A stretch of 50,315 nucleotides of DNA, taken from contig JASJFT010000282.1 of NCBI GenBank assembly GCA_030770425.1, positions 1-50,315 of the forward strand. The letters run 5' to 3'. The translations under genes and the position numbers were made by a program. Positions 1 to 11,690 of this stretch are shown here, piece after piece (position 1 is the stretch's first letter; every line of letters begins with the position of its first letter). A model generated the notes under the pieces. The model was not told the origin of the DNA. It was given only the letters and a program-made list of their open reading frames with translations, and did not search any database. The DNA is from Darksidea phi. Lineage: Eukaryota; Ascomycota; Dothideomycetes; Pleosporales; Lentitheciaceae.

Positions 1-54
<54 letters not shown>

Positions 55-85
55 CCCCCCCCCCCCCCCCCCCCCCCGCCCCCGG
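1..85. repeat. Poly-C homopolymer tract at the window edge
   Basis: Positions 1-53 and 55-77 are uninterrupted C except for single G bases near 54 and 78. No telomere-type TTAGGG/CCCTAA unit is present. A run this long at the very start of a contig is most simply an assembly or sequencing artefact, or an unresolved low-complexity edge. Confidence 0.85.
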
Positions 86-3000
86 GGTCATGGCGCCGTG
101 GCAGCCTGGAAGAGAAGGCACCAGCCACGCCAAAACGGGCCTAGCGCCGTCTTTCGCTCAACTGCGCAGCACGGAGCATCCTCCTCGACCTCCCGTCTCA
201 CCGCACTCCCGCAATGCGCATAGCCACACCTCCGGCACTTTTTGCACTCTGCAGACGTCCATGGTGGCTCAGGTGCGGTTGGGGGCCCAAAGGTGACGCC
301 TGTGTCCAGTGCAATTTGCTCGACACCGACTATTCGATCTCCAGCGCGGCCTGCACCTTGGCCAGCGGCTGCACGCCCGACCGGGAGCACTTCCATCGAC
401 ACGAAACTGCTGCGCCCTTCTGTCGCAGACGCGCGAAACGTGGGAGCGACAAAGACACTGTTGCGCGCGCAGTTTGCCATCATCGCCGGCCCGTGCCTGC
501 AGTGACCTGCAGGTGGTTGCATGCGATCGCTTGGGCGGCCCATCCTCTTCCTGTCTGACCGGAAAATAACCCGCCGCGCCATTCGTCAATCGCCCTGCGA
601 GTAGCTACGCCATACTATGTTCCCATCGCCACAGGTCGCTGCAGCAGTTCGCGCACCCCGCCGAGCTGAAGGCGGCACATTGTCCATGCCACGCGTCTTG
701 CGCGGCCTTGAGGGCGACGCACGCTCGATACACTGAAGACTGCAGTCCACCCGTCGCGTCGGTATCATCAGTCTGAAAACAACTCCTTCTGCAGGCCATA
801 TTCCGCACCGTGGCCCGTTCTCGGACGGTGAGTCAACGGAGCACCAACGTGCAATGACTCCAACATGCACATTCCAACCCCCGCTTCGTGTGAAGTCATG
901 TGTCTTGGCTTCAGACACTCTGCGAACGTCACAGGGCTTGACTGACTGCTAACCCGCAACTCTCCGATCGTTCTGCAGCGTCTTTCTAGACTCCTCCCAA
1001 GCGACGTTCATCTAGTGACCGTTCTTAGGCTACACAGGGCGTGCAAACTTCCAACAATCATTACGCCATCTCGGGAGGCGTCAATCCATAATCTTGTCTC
1101 AGTTGCCTTGTGTATGCACGCCATGGCAAACGATTGCTCAGCATCCTCGGGCCCTAGCCAAGGGTCGGAATATTAATCCGCCAATGTAGCTGTTGGTGCC
1201 TTGGGGATCCCCGCGACAGCGGCATGACATTGACCTCCCACGAGGAGCAATTCAAAGGCGGCAATATCGGCTCTGGCGAATCAAGCACGCCCGCTTACAA
1301 TACCATCGCGCCGGTACCGGCAAAAGAACGCGCAATGCAGATGTGAAGTCTCCTATTCGGGCTTTGCGGAGATATCTATTTACAAAAGATTCATACTACA
1401 GTACTATCAGCCGGCCGATGACTAAAGTAGCCAAGCACTAGGCTACCATCTCCTGACCACCTTCAACATCAGCACAGCATCGAGACTCTCTTGGTTGCTC
1501 CCACTTCTCTCTTCAGCCGTCACTAATCATCCGGCTCGAACTAGCCTCTCGACTGCTTACAACGTGGAGGCAAGCTCTCTTTGCTCACGTCTCCCTTCAA
1601 CGAGGCACCCATAGCGCCTATTGCCTCCGAACGACGTCGTCTCACAATGGTCCGTCGCTATTATAAGTCACCGGTCAAGCTGATTGCCAGTACTCTCTGC
1701 CCCGACATCTGTGGGGCTACTTACTTGATTGCTGTCTCACGGATCAATGTAATATCAAGGCCGCGAAAGAGTCTCTCCGCCCTCAACTCATTGCGTACCA
1801 AGTAGATCTCCCTGAGAACTCATGGGAAGTGGCACAAGCCGAGGTAGGAAAAGCTGCGAAAAAGCTACACGGGACATGCGGCTTAAATATAGTTTCTGGC
1901 AACGTTTGAACGCACCTTATCACACACCTTATCACGCATGGTGGCTTCGGACGGCACGTGGGCGTATTTCGCGGTGTAGATTTCGGGCTATCGATAGCAA
2001 ATCGTGTCGGCCCACGTTCTCAGCCCGACAAAGATCGGTGAAGCGACGGTCGCGTGCTCATCGCGAGTGATGGGGTTCATCAATTCGTTCGCAGAACCCC
2101 GGTCGATTACCGATTACCAACCTCAGGTGCTGTCCTAAGAACACCGCGTTTGTGACGCCAGGACAAGACGAGTTGTGCAGCAATCCGTTGTAGTCTTCAT
2201 AATTGTTCCAGCTCGCAAGTGGCACAGCGTCTACAGGCTGCTTATTCTTTGCCTTGTGGTCTCACGTACAACCGACCGCGGAGCTTGCCGTTGCTTTTTT
2301 CGTTGACCGCCATCAACACCGTGATCGGGATCAGAGCAAACATGTTCGCCTCAGCCCCTAGTATTCGGAGAGCAACACGGCGGCAACACCGTAAAATCCC
2401 CGGTCGACGTCAGCCATACTGACGCATGTCCGCACATCTTTTCACCTACCATCTAATTCTCCGCATGGCAAATTCAAAGCTGGGTTTCCATGTGAGGGCT
2501 GAGACACCTGACAACGCGTCCCTGCACAACTTGTGCACAGATCAGCGCTAGCACTCCGATCGGACTAGCGCCCGAACCGTGCTCACCAAAGCTGTCAAAC
2601 CTCACACCGCTTTTCACCCAAGCTGTGAAAGCCGCAGAACTATTTTTCTGCGGCATCCCAGTTCTTTTCTTCCTATTTTCCTTTTCTTCTTTACCTCCCA
2701 GGTTGCGCTGTTCCTGCATTACCGCTTCCGCTCCCTCGGTTTTGAAAGACTTTCGCTCGTTGAGTTTGCGTTTGCGTTTGCGTTTGTGTGTGAGAGAGGG
2801 TTTGTGTGTAGGAGAGGAACGATAGAAAAGGAAGAAGAAGAAGAGCGAAGCACATCTGTACTGTGTGAAATGCCCCCGAGAAGCGTGTGTCTCAATGTGT
2901 TCACGACCAGTCTGGGCAATGGCGTTGGCATCGGCAAGGAGAGGGAGGTTGGCGTTGAGGTGAAGGAAGCGGGGGACAAGATGGAAGGTGTAGAAGGTGT

Positions 3001-3260
3001 GACGGAGAGGGGAAGGCATGACAGTGTGCAGGGCTCTCCGAATGGTAAGTCATACCCTCTTCCCTTTAGTGGCTACTTCCCACTATCCGGTCATCCATGT
3101 TTGTATTTGACTAGGATGCTTCCTAGCCGTTTAGACCTCGACTTACCACTTCACAGATTCCATCGCTACAACGCCTTCGTATACTGATTCTATCGCTAAT
3201 TCAGCATACACATCTCCAATCCCTACGGCTCACATCGACGCCACGACTTTACCTCTCAAC
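86..3260. other. Gene-poor stretch, no supported gene
   Basis: Several overlapping open frames exist on both strands (for example 88-582 minus and 2474-3019 minus against 2579-3187 plus), but none has a recognisable domain and the opposing pairs cancel each other. The 2.6-3.0 kb part is open on both strands because it is purine/pyrimidine-skewed and low in complexity; it includes three TTTGCG units at 2765-2782 followed by a TG run. The last few hundred bases are CT-rich and are probably the promoter and leader of the MYND gene at 3261. A 40-codon ATG ORF at 1224-1346 has protein-like composition but no other support. Confidence 0.5.
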
Positions 3261-4335
3261 ATGGGCTGTATTCATTCAAAGGAGCAGGGCCAAGATCAGG
3301 GTGTGCACTCTACAGGTACGCTAGCACCAACGTGCTCCACCTGTGCCCAGCCACCAGCCCCTGGTCTCTCCCTCTTGCGCTGCTCCCGCTGCAAGAATGC
3401 CTACTACTGCTCGAAAACATGCCAGAAGGCCGCCTGGAAACTGCACAAATACGACTGCGAGCGTGCGGGAGCTGCCCACAGTCCTTCGCCTTCCTCCGCG
3501 TTGCAAACTCCGGATATGTCCACCCCGGCGAGCCCTGTTGCTGATGAGCTAGCTCCTACACAACCGGACGGATCAAGTATGGTGGCGGAAAACGCAACGC
3601 CTGCCCCTCTACCATTGCGCCGAAGTCCTCAGAGTAGCGAAGCTTGGGCAAGTCATTACAGCACCATCGAGGTTCTTTTTCCGAGGTCAGGGGTCTTCTG
3701 GCTGCGCATGTACTTGATGGAAGCTTTCTCTCTGTACGCGAACGAGCATGGTGGCCTTGGTCCTGGTCTGGAAGACGGCCTTGCCGAGTACCGCGACTAT
3801 CTCGATGCCGTCAGCGAGCGCGTGAAGACGCCACTAGAACTAGACGAAGCCAGAAAGGTATGTCGGAATCCGCGTAAAATCCCTTGGAAAATCGCGAGCT
3901 GTGGCTTAACATGAATGGTGCTGGATATTCTCTAGATCAACGTTGCTGACAATGAAATAGGAGACCATGGTCGAGACGATGCGCATTTCTCCGTTGTCCA
4001 ATAACGCGCCCGGGGCGGTAAGAGAAGTGCTGCAAAACAGTGCAGGCAAAGCACTAGTTGCAGAGTACGACAGAATCAATGAAGTCGTCTATGGGGGCGA
4101 TTTGTCCGAGGAACAAATGCAGAGTTAGAGGCAACGCATTATTGACAGGAACATTGACAGGAAGAAGGCACGTCGGGAAAAGAGAGCGCGGCAGAAGCGG
4201 CAGAAGATAGAGGCCAAAGCGATGGCTGAAGCCACTTCTGATCGCACCTCTGAGCGTACTTCTGGGGTTACTTCTGAGGCTGAGCTAGAGGCTGATGACG
4301 GATCCTCATCGATGGGGGACGGTTCACATGATTGA
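3261..4335 (+). CDS. MYND zinc-finger protein with Src-like N-terminal acylation signal; in-frame TAG near the C-terminus
   Basis: Exon 1 is 3261-3857, intron 3858-3960, exon 2 from 3961; the junction is phase 0. Residues 25-66 form a full MYND finger: C25-x2-C28, C41-x2-C44, C50-x3-C54, H62-x3-C66. MYND fingers bind Zn and usually mediate protein-protein contacts. The protein begins MGCIHSKE, which resembles the myristoylation/palmitoylation start of Src-family kinases, so membrane anchoring is likely (inference). A Ser/Pro-rich linker follows, then an acidic-aromatic middle region. Exon 2 meets TAG at 4126-4128, giving 254 aa, yet the same frame stays open for 68 more codons of Lys/Arg/Glu-rich sequence to TGA at 4333-4335. 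A 111-nt segment, 4018-4128, starts GTAAGA and ends TAG, is a multiple of three, and would remove the stop if spliced, giving 286 aa. The start has a good context (CAACATGG). Function beyond the finger is unknown. Confidence 0.75.
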
Positions 4336-7300
4336 ATGCATAGTTATGGAGTTGGGCGTTACTAGTATCACTAGTAGAATGTACAGCATCGTCGCACCAA
4401 AAAATGTCGAAACTTCTAGTTCGCAACATTATGTACTGACGCCTCTTGGATGAACTTTACCGGCTTCCCATCGCCACTATTAGACGTGGTATCTAGCATC
4501 CGGCAGCATTCTCTTCCCTTTGCGCTTTCGGTCGACCCCGGGCCCTGTCCCTCCAGACGCCAGGCCCGTCACATTCTGTAAAAGGGGCCAGCTATTTATC
4601 CAGACCACATACCAGCATCTCACGCTCATTCAGTCGGGCTTGTGGACCTCACGAACGTCCAAGGTCAAGCAAACATCCTAGCAATTAGGAACAGGTTAGT
4701 GACAATCGCAATGTCATGATCGAGAGAGGTCTGTTACTGCACCACGAAATCGGAATGACAGTGCCAGCATCGACGCAACATGCTGAATCCCGCAGCGCAG
4801 CCGAGAGTCTCTCGAAACGAATGCCGTTCGAAGCCAACACCTTACTTTCCACAACAATATGCCATGCATCTGCCTACGCTCTGCTCAGTCGTGCACCAGG
4901 TGAAAGCATCGCGGGTTCTACAACACCTCCCCGTTCTCACGAATAACGCCATCTTTCACGTTAACACTCCCGTTGGTCTTTCTTCTCCGTCTGAAAGTGG
5001 CACATATCCGTCTCCGCCATTGCCACCGAAGGTCACGGTGATCTTGGAGAAGACGGTGTATTGGCATTGCGGGCAGACGGTTGTGTAGCTGCCTTCGGGG
5101 GGAGAAAGTAGTGTGAAGTTGTGTGGCTACAAAATAGCAGTGCATGGGACTTTGAGAAAGTCAGCTGTTTGCAGGGGCAGTGCGCAGAGGAGTAAGAACG
5201 GTAGTTGGGCACGCTGACCGACCAACACGAAGGTGGCATCAAGGGGAACAAGTTGGAAAATTTACAAGTTTGTAATGAGGAAACTTGCCCATACGTTCCC
5301 AATATCACGACCCGTGTATTGCGATACCAATCTTGGGAAAATAGTATCCATGTCAGGAGTAGGCAAACCAAAAGGGCCAACCCCACATACAAAAATCACA
5401 CTATCAATGTAAAACTGTGCTACTCAGTCCAGCAACCGAAAGCCCGCGTTTTCTCTCATTAATGAGGAGGAGCGCGGAGTAGACGGCAGAAAGGAATAGT
5501 GGTAAGATGCCGATAGCAGAGTCTACACCCGACGATGCGATGCCCGTTAATGAGGAGGAAGAGGAAAGCTGTGGGAAAAGTGGCGATGCAGATGGCGCAA
5601 AGGGTGTGTGGGATTGAATGCACGACAGTCTTGTTGGATAGAGGGGCAGGGTCGTGGTAGTATCGGGGTTCGGTGAGGAGTAATGTGGTTGAGATCGAAA
5701 AGTGGGAGATGGATGCGACGGGCATTAGGGTGGAATGGAGTACATAACGTCAGATACCGCAGTCAGTTCATTTCATAGCGTTGCAGAAGTAGCGACGTGT
5801 AAATCGACACAGACTGTGCTGTGTAAGCCTTATACCCCCATCCTACCGCCACCTGTTGTGCGGGCTTGCGCTATTGTCACCCCCCAGGCTTCAAGCTTTT
5901 ATGTGGTAGGGATTTTTCTCATACGAAATTCAGTATGCTATGAAGCTGAGCCAGGATGGGAGTGTACGAGCCGAAGTCTAATCGCCCCTAAACATCGCAA
6001 CATCGAGCTCCCCGCGGGATTGTTTACTTGCTACTAGGGACGCAAGGCTGTGTTGTGCAGCAAACGGCTGTGCGCGGGTGACTACCGGTTGGCAATCCTG
6101 TGGACGATAAGGATGTGGTCGCTGGGCATCTTTGGGGGATACGGCTATGTTTAGGCGTCGGACGGGTTCATCGGAATAGATCTTTAGAAATGAATAGAAG
6201 TGGAACAGGTATGTACAGATTCAGATTTTGCTCGTCCTAGACAGAAATACTATGCAAGCTTTCTACATATATAGTAGCAGCAAACAAGGGCTACAAGAAA
6301 GTGATGAGTGCGTATACATGCAAGAAGCCGAGCGTAAGCCACCCAAAAGCAGTAACAGCTTCCGACGCCCATCCTCAGATTACGAGATAAGATTCGCATA
6401 TGGATCACTGAAGCCAATATCTAAGCGAGGCGTGATCTAATTCACTTTGCCGAATGAAGCTACGCTTACGTGTAGCATTAAAAAAACACCCTCTCCTTCG
6501 TAAAATCCGTAAGGTACTTAACCTTGCCCAACACATCGAAGACGCTAAACATCGAAGATACTACGTACGAAGATCTCTCCGCGTCTAGTCACATCAGACA
6601 AGCTCGAATAAGATACCAATAAAAAGAGCGGGCTGAAACATAGAGCGGCGATACCCGGGCCGCTGCTTCTTTGGCAATTTGATATCACGATGCAGCTGAT
6701 GCTATACATTACAGAGTACGGGGGTTTGGTCGTTTCAATATTTATTAGAAGTGTGCCAACTGTCAAAAGACTTAGCTTCGTCTGTAGTATGTTCGTTTTA
6801 TGTCTTTTGGCCGAGGTTATCCGGGGGGCCATTGCGTTAATTTCACGCAGCTCCAGTTGGAGGCAACCGTAGAAGCATACCATCCTTGTTTCAAGGATTT
6901 CAACTTTCCTAGCCGACCATGTTGATTATTATTGAGCTTAAGGGAGCCCCGATCGGAGTGAGGGTCTGCAGTGAGCGTGCTCGAGCTTCACGCATGCACG
7001 GGAAAACAGGGCGCGATGAATGGATTTCCCTAATCAACGCTTAGGCCAAGAAACTTATTGATCTCTCCGTGCCGGAAATATTCTAAACTATTATTTACTA
7101 TTGTTCGCTTTTGTGAATATGTGCGTCGTGGCAACCGGCTCCCGGCGTCACCGCGGTATTGAAACTGTGCCTCAGCACAGAGCGCCAAACTGGACGAGCA
7201 GAACGGAAAGCACAATATCATGCATGATATTATGCAATGAAGGGCAAGAACAACAAAACTCTAGGCGCTTCCCGAGCCCATCCTGTCTTCTATTCATTGG

Positions 7301-7718
7301 GCTCACGGTAATCGCGACAATATGATCGCAATTGATATCCCGATTTAGTCACTCGTGGAAACAAAGGGCTAGGTTACCTTAGTACTAGTATAATTAATAA
7401 TAAACAATGCCTTTTTCGGCAAGCCGCAGATCCACGTTCACCGCAGATCCACCCCCAGATTCCTTGCTCACCACCACTAATTATTCTTTCCTCTTGCATA
7501 TGAAGCACGGGCCGTGCTTGGACCCGCCTACATCATAGCACCGCGCAGCCCTTAAGCCTCTTTTCTTCTCTCAGACGTACCGGCTCACTCAACCTCACCG
7601 AAGAGGCACAAACTCAGCATCCAATACAGACGAGTCTCTACTTTCGTGGCACCTACTACTTCCTCACCCTTCCCACAGTTAATTTTTAAACCTTGTACTT
7701 CCTCCGGAACTACTTATC
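4336..7718. other. 3.4-kb stretch without a convincing gene
   Basis: Only short ORFs on both strands. On the minus strand near 5404-5560 a frame reads as a hydrophobic span ending in a basic tail (motifs AIGILPLFL and NERKRGLSVAGL), and near 4950-5110 another reads as a Cys-containing, secreted-protein-like segment (TVCPQCQYTVFSK). Neither has a start, a splice model or a neighbour that makes it a gene, so they may be decayed exons. The last ~250 bp before 7719 are CT-rich, as expected of a fungal promoter and leader. Confidence 0.4.
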
Positions 7719-9926
7719 ATGAACCCGCTTTTGGAACTCCGCGCTACCTACAACGGTAACCACCTCCCTTCCATTGTCAAGGTCCACAAGAACATGACTT
7801 TCGCGGAGTTCATCCGCAAGAACCCTCATGTGCGCCCGGAAGCCCTGGGCTGCAAGAGCCGGCTGCCGTCCCGCCTCCGCCAGTGGGCTACACTAGAGGG
7901 CCGCCGCCGCCAGTTCCGTGAGGAGAAGAAGTGGGCCGCACGCAAGCTTGACGACTATTTGGGATTCAAGTGGGAGGGCAGAGGTCCGTCTGATGCCATC
8001 TACGTTCACACCAACAAGCTCATTCCGAGTCGTCGCTACCTGCCGCCGGCGCGGTTCGCGTCTACGACTCGCTGCATATGGCGCAATTCCAACCATTCCC
8101 GCCGTAGTATTGAGATCGACTTGGAAGAGAAGCGGTACAATGCCGCCATGGAGAAATACCAGGCTGAGAAGCGCAAGGTCGAGTATGAGAAGATGGAAGC
8201 CAACCGCCAAGTATACATGCGGGAATGCCGCAACCCCACCTCACTCCTTTATTCAGGCAGGTTGAAGGTGCCGCCGAACTTCCCCTACATTGCCGGCATG
8301 ACTGAGGAACGGCTTCTTCAGCTTGCTGCAGCGACCACTCCGCCGACTTCCACCGACGGCTACGAACAGTGCGCAGCCATCTACAACAACCTTGTCGCCT
8401 ACAAGCCTCACATCGATGAGGCTCTCGTCGCCTTGAAGCAGGCTCAGAGTGATGCCCACACGTTCGCCAGTGTCGGCGAGGTTCTCGTCGCACGCTTTCG
8501 TCAAATCGCCGATCCCCTCAAGCAGCTCGCTGAGAGCGGCATCGACAAGGCAGCTCTTGCTACTCCCACTGGGTTGGGTTGGGACTGGCAGAGCATGCAC
8601 TGGGCGATCGACTTCTTGCTTGAGCAGCAGGTACTGGCATATTCAGTGTATGCTCAACTGCCCGAGAACGTAGCGACGCTGCTCAACTGCCTGATTGAAG
8701 TTACTGAGCTTGTCGGCTCGAAGCGCGAGAACTTGGAAGCTCACGCTGTCCACCAGAACCCTGCCCAGGAGGTACTGCAGACGGTCATTCTTGATCAGTC
8801 ATTTGAAGAGGCCCGATCAGCATACCATGCGGTAGGCAGAACTGGCCCTGCTACCTCCTGTAAGCAGGCACAATCTGATGGAGAGATGCAGGCTACTGTT
8901 CTCGATCGGTCGTTGGAAGAGGCTCGCTCTGAGCATTACACAGTGGGTAATACCAGCCAGCCTCAAGCACCGGTCGGTAGCCACGTCCAGCATTCCATTA
9001 GCGGCTTCGGTCAACGTTCGTCGACGTCTGTATCCGGTGGTGGCTTTGTCCCACAGAAGCCCAATACTACCTTCAGTCAGCCATCTATCATTTCGGCATT
9101 TGGCAACTCTCCGACTCCGGCCACCAACGCGTCCGGACTGGCCGCCAATCACACCAAGACCGCCTTCTGCTCTCCGCTCAACATTAGAAGCTCTACTCCA
9201 CCGCGGCTCACGCCTGCTTTCGGTCAGCCATCGGCCTTAGCCACCAATCCTTCATCTAACGGCCAAAAGCCTAATGCAAAAGCAAGCAACATGTTTGATA
9301 ATTTGGGCACTCATATCAAAAGCGAGAAGAGCAACAACTTATTTGGAATCCCGCATTCCAAGCCGGTCGAAGAAAGGGGAAGCAACATGTTTGGCAAGTT
9401 TGCCAACATGGCAACGACTCATGGTTCTGCATCAGATAGCAGTTCGGCCTCTCGGAATAAGACAATTCCAGATAGCCCCAAAGATTACACTCCTCTCGCC
9501 GGCGTAGGCACCCCAAGTTTCGTCAACCTGAAGAAAACCCACACGGCTACCTCAAGTCTCCCCGACCCACAAGACCTCTGCAGCAACCGCGACGTCATTG
9601 CCGGCATTACGCACCCTAGCCTAAAAGCCAAGTTCATATCCGAAGCCAACTTCCTCAAATCTGAGCTTGGAAAGAATATCGTTCCCGAATATAAAACGCT
9701 CAGGTCGCTCTTCCTAGTATGCGATTGCGTGCTCGAACAGCGCAAAGAGAAGTGGTTCGAGGCACATACGATTGCTAAGGCAAAAGGCGTGCAGTCTGTG
9801 GTAGAGCTTATGGAGGAGTTATATGACGATATTGAAATTATGCACGAATGGGCAGCTGAGGAAAAGACAGTGAAAGCTCTGATGAGGCGTTTGAAGGCAG
9901 CCTCCGAGATTCTAGACATCGATTAG
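7719..9926 (+). CDS. 735-aa protein with a coiled-coil segment and sparse FG repeats, function unknown
   Basis: A single uninterrupted ORF with codon use like a real fungal gene, opened by ATG in TTATCATGAA after a CT-rich leader. The N-terminal ~150 residues are basic and Arg-rich. A charged helix with coiled-coil character follows (around residues 140-175, EEKRYNAAMEKYQAEKRK). Residues ~355-410 contain a degenerate internal duplication, both copies carrying the core EEARS. Residues ~427-557 are Ser/Asn/Thr/Pro-rich and hold FG dipeptides in nucleoporin-like contexts: GFGQ, AFGN, AFGQ, LFGI, MFGK. The C-terminal ~130 residues are helical and charged. FG motifs plus coiled coil suggest a nuclear-pore or FG-mimic role, but the repeats are few and I recognise no nucleoporin core domain, so this stays a hypothesis. 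The 3' flank is AT-rich. Confidence 0.8.
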   Translation: MNPLLELRATYNGNHLPSIVKVHKNMTFAEFIRKNPHVRPEALGCKSRLPSRLRQWATLEGRRRQFREEKKWAARKLDDYLGFKWEGRGPSDAIYVHTNKLIPSRRYLPPARFASTTRCIWRNSNHSRRSIEIDLEEKRYNAAMEKYQAEKRKVEYEKMEANRQVYMRECRNPTSLLYSGRLKVPPNFPYIAGMTEERLLQLAAATTPPTSTDGYEQCAAIYNNLVAYKPHIDEALVALKQAQSDAHTFASVGEVLVARFRQIADPLKQLAESGIDKAALATPTGLGWDWQSMHWAIDFLLEQQVLAYSVYAQLPENVATLLNCLIEVTELVGSKRENLEAHAVHQNPAQEVLQTVILDQSFEEARSAYHAVGRTGPATSCKQAQSDGEMQATVLDRSLEEARSEHYTVGNTSQPQAPVGSHVQHSISGFGQRSSTSVSGGGFVPQKPNTTFSQPSIISAFGNSPTPATNASGLAANHTKTAFCSPLNIRSSTPPRLTPAFGQPSALATNPSSNGQKPNAKASNMFDNLGTHIKSEKSNNLFGIPHSKPVEERGSNMFGKFANMATTHGSASDSSSASRNKTIPDSPKDYTPLAGVGTPSFVNLKKTHTATSSLPDPQDLCSNRDVIAGITHPSLKAKFISEANFLKSELGKNIVPEYKTLRSLFLVCDCVLEQRKEKWFEAHTIAKAKGVQSVVELMEELYDDIEIMHEWAAEEKTVKALMRRLKAASEILDID

Positions 9927-10379
9927 CCTTTTTGTGTGTGCTTCGGAGTTTTGTATGGGGTACTGGGGATTGGGAGCGCGGTTGGGTATCTTGCTTCAAC
10001 CTGGGACATTGCGTTGAACTGATCGCCTCCCTCTGATCACTTTCGCCGCGGCTTGAGGTTCTGTAGATTGAAGGCCGCCCTCGGGCTGGCCTCTCTTCAT
10101 TTCCAACATAGCCAGGTGAAAGAGTGGGTTAAGGCAAGGTCTAGCGCTTGGACTATGGTGGATTATGTTTATCGCCGTGCATCCTTTAGTTTAGCCTTTT
10201 AGCGGTCTCCAACCGAGTAATTATAGTTTTCCTTACATATATATCTGTGTATGAATCAAATGTGTCATTCAATCCGCAATGTGAATCAACCACCGCCTCC
10301 TCTTGGACGACTAGAAAACCATTCATCATCTCCTTTCAATTTTATAATTTCTTCTCCATCCTTCTCTAGCCTCATTTGG
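9927..10379. other. 3' flank of the FG-repeat gene
   Basis: No ORF of note. AT-rich tracts around 10215-10260 are compatible with a 3' end and polyadenylation region for the gene ending at 9926. Confidence 0.4.
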
Positions 10380-11690
10380 ATCTGACCATGCGACTTCCTC
10401 AGATCATTATCCGTCATTTCTCCCCGCTCAGGAAACAAAACTCCACCCCCATTCTCCGGGCCCAACAACAGTGTAAGAAGCGGAGAAGTCTTGAACAAAT
10501 AGTCATGCTTCCAGCTCTAACCACCGCCAGCGTACATTCACAAAGGTTTTCTTGGCCATACGTGATACCTGTAACGTCTACAGAGCCGCGATTGTGCGGG
10601 TTTTGGATTACTGTGGAGACGGCGTCCGCAATGCCAGTGAGTAATTGCGGAAAATTCCGATTTGTAGCGTTGAGAAAATTCCTCATGTAAAGGGCCTAAC
10701 GGATGAATTGCGTATCAATCCGCGAGATTAAGTCTTCAAAGGTTTGTACGTCGAGTCCCTTAACGTGTGGGAATGATTCGTTAAGCTCCGGCGAAGTGGA
10801 AACATTTGTCTTATCAGCGAACTCGAAATCAGATTCGGAAACCTCCGAGTTGGTCTGGGAAGAGATGTTCGCAATGCGGTCGGCCGTGAATTTTCCTTTT
10901 CGGATGGAGTTGGACGTGTATTTACGTGTGCACAGAAGTCGACATTGCAGGGCAACATTGTGCCGTTGAGCTGACCTATCTGCTCTACAACGGTGTATAG
11001 CATCAAATCGGTGGTCGAATTGAAGCAGGTGAAGGCTTTGGTCGAGGGTAAATATCGCTTCGAAGTCTCAACATTTGTGCCGTTGACCTTGTAATTTGAG
11101 GTGAATTGTCATCGTGCAAATCAAAAATTTCGACTGTACATGATATTTTGTTTCCAAGAACGATTCCCACTAACCGTTCAGTAGCTATTCGGATTTTACA
11201 GAAAACATTCACGACTATCTGAAGAAGCAGCTTCAAGCCTTGGAGATGTAATGTGTCAAAGGTTCGTTGGTCTGGGCCACTATGCCCAGGATGCCCATAG
11301 TCAACGGATAATCAGCCGGACACAGATCAACGCTATCACTGCAAAGCCGAACAAAGAGGTAATTCACCATACGTCAAGTAATCATCTGGTTCTATCCTGG
11401 AGACCGAAGCAGCCTCGCCGGTCAATCTGTCGAGTTCGTTGGTCTCCGTGATTCACACCTTCGCATCGAACATTGGGACTCTGCGAGTCGAGAAGCCGAT
11501 GACTTGCTGCGTAAACGATTTGAAGGCAAGCATCAAGATAGTGGCGAATACACCGAAGAGCTCAATGGTGGCGCCCGTCCAGTCCTTACGATAAATGTAG
11601 TCGTTTCCTAGAGCCCTCGACTCTCTCGATCAAATTCTTCCATGTGGCGCAGAGCTCCACTTAGAACGCTTATAGTGTGATAAAAACTAC
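10380..11690 (-). pseudogene. Broken DUF3176-family membrane protein gene
   Basis: Read from 11690 downward on the minus strand, pieces of a DUF3176 protein appear in different frames. A frame carrying MEEFDRESRGL (around 11620-11650) ends at TAG, and a +1 frame continues LGNDYIYRKDWTGATIELF then LMLAFKSFTQQVIGFSTRR. This fits the family's FD-ASRG block followed by the hydrophobic segment and the D-F-QQ block. Downstream, separate frames hold MLPCNVDFCAH (near 10950) and GIADAVSTVIQN then ENLCECTLAV (10540-10640), resembling the extracellular Cys-containing part. At least one frameshift and several stops separate the blocks and no full ORF exists. Both ends run into AT-rich DNA. The assignment rests on remembered family pattern; the frame break is seen directly. 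Confidence 0.55.

Noticed and set aside
1..85. Telomere
   Set aside because: No TTAGGG-type units; only poly-C.
88..582. 164-codon minus ORF with many Cys
   Set aside because: No recognisable domain or Cys spacing; other frames over the same DNA are equally open in GC-rich sequence.
2474..3187. Opposing ORFs of 181 and 202 codons
   Set aside because: Both strands are open because the DNA is purine/pyrimidine-skewed; the proteins are low complexity. More likely promoter sequence.
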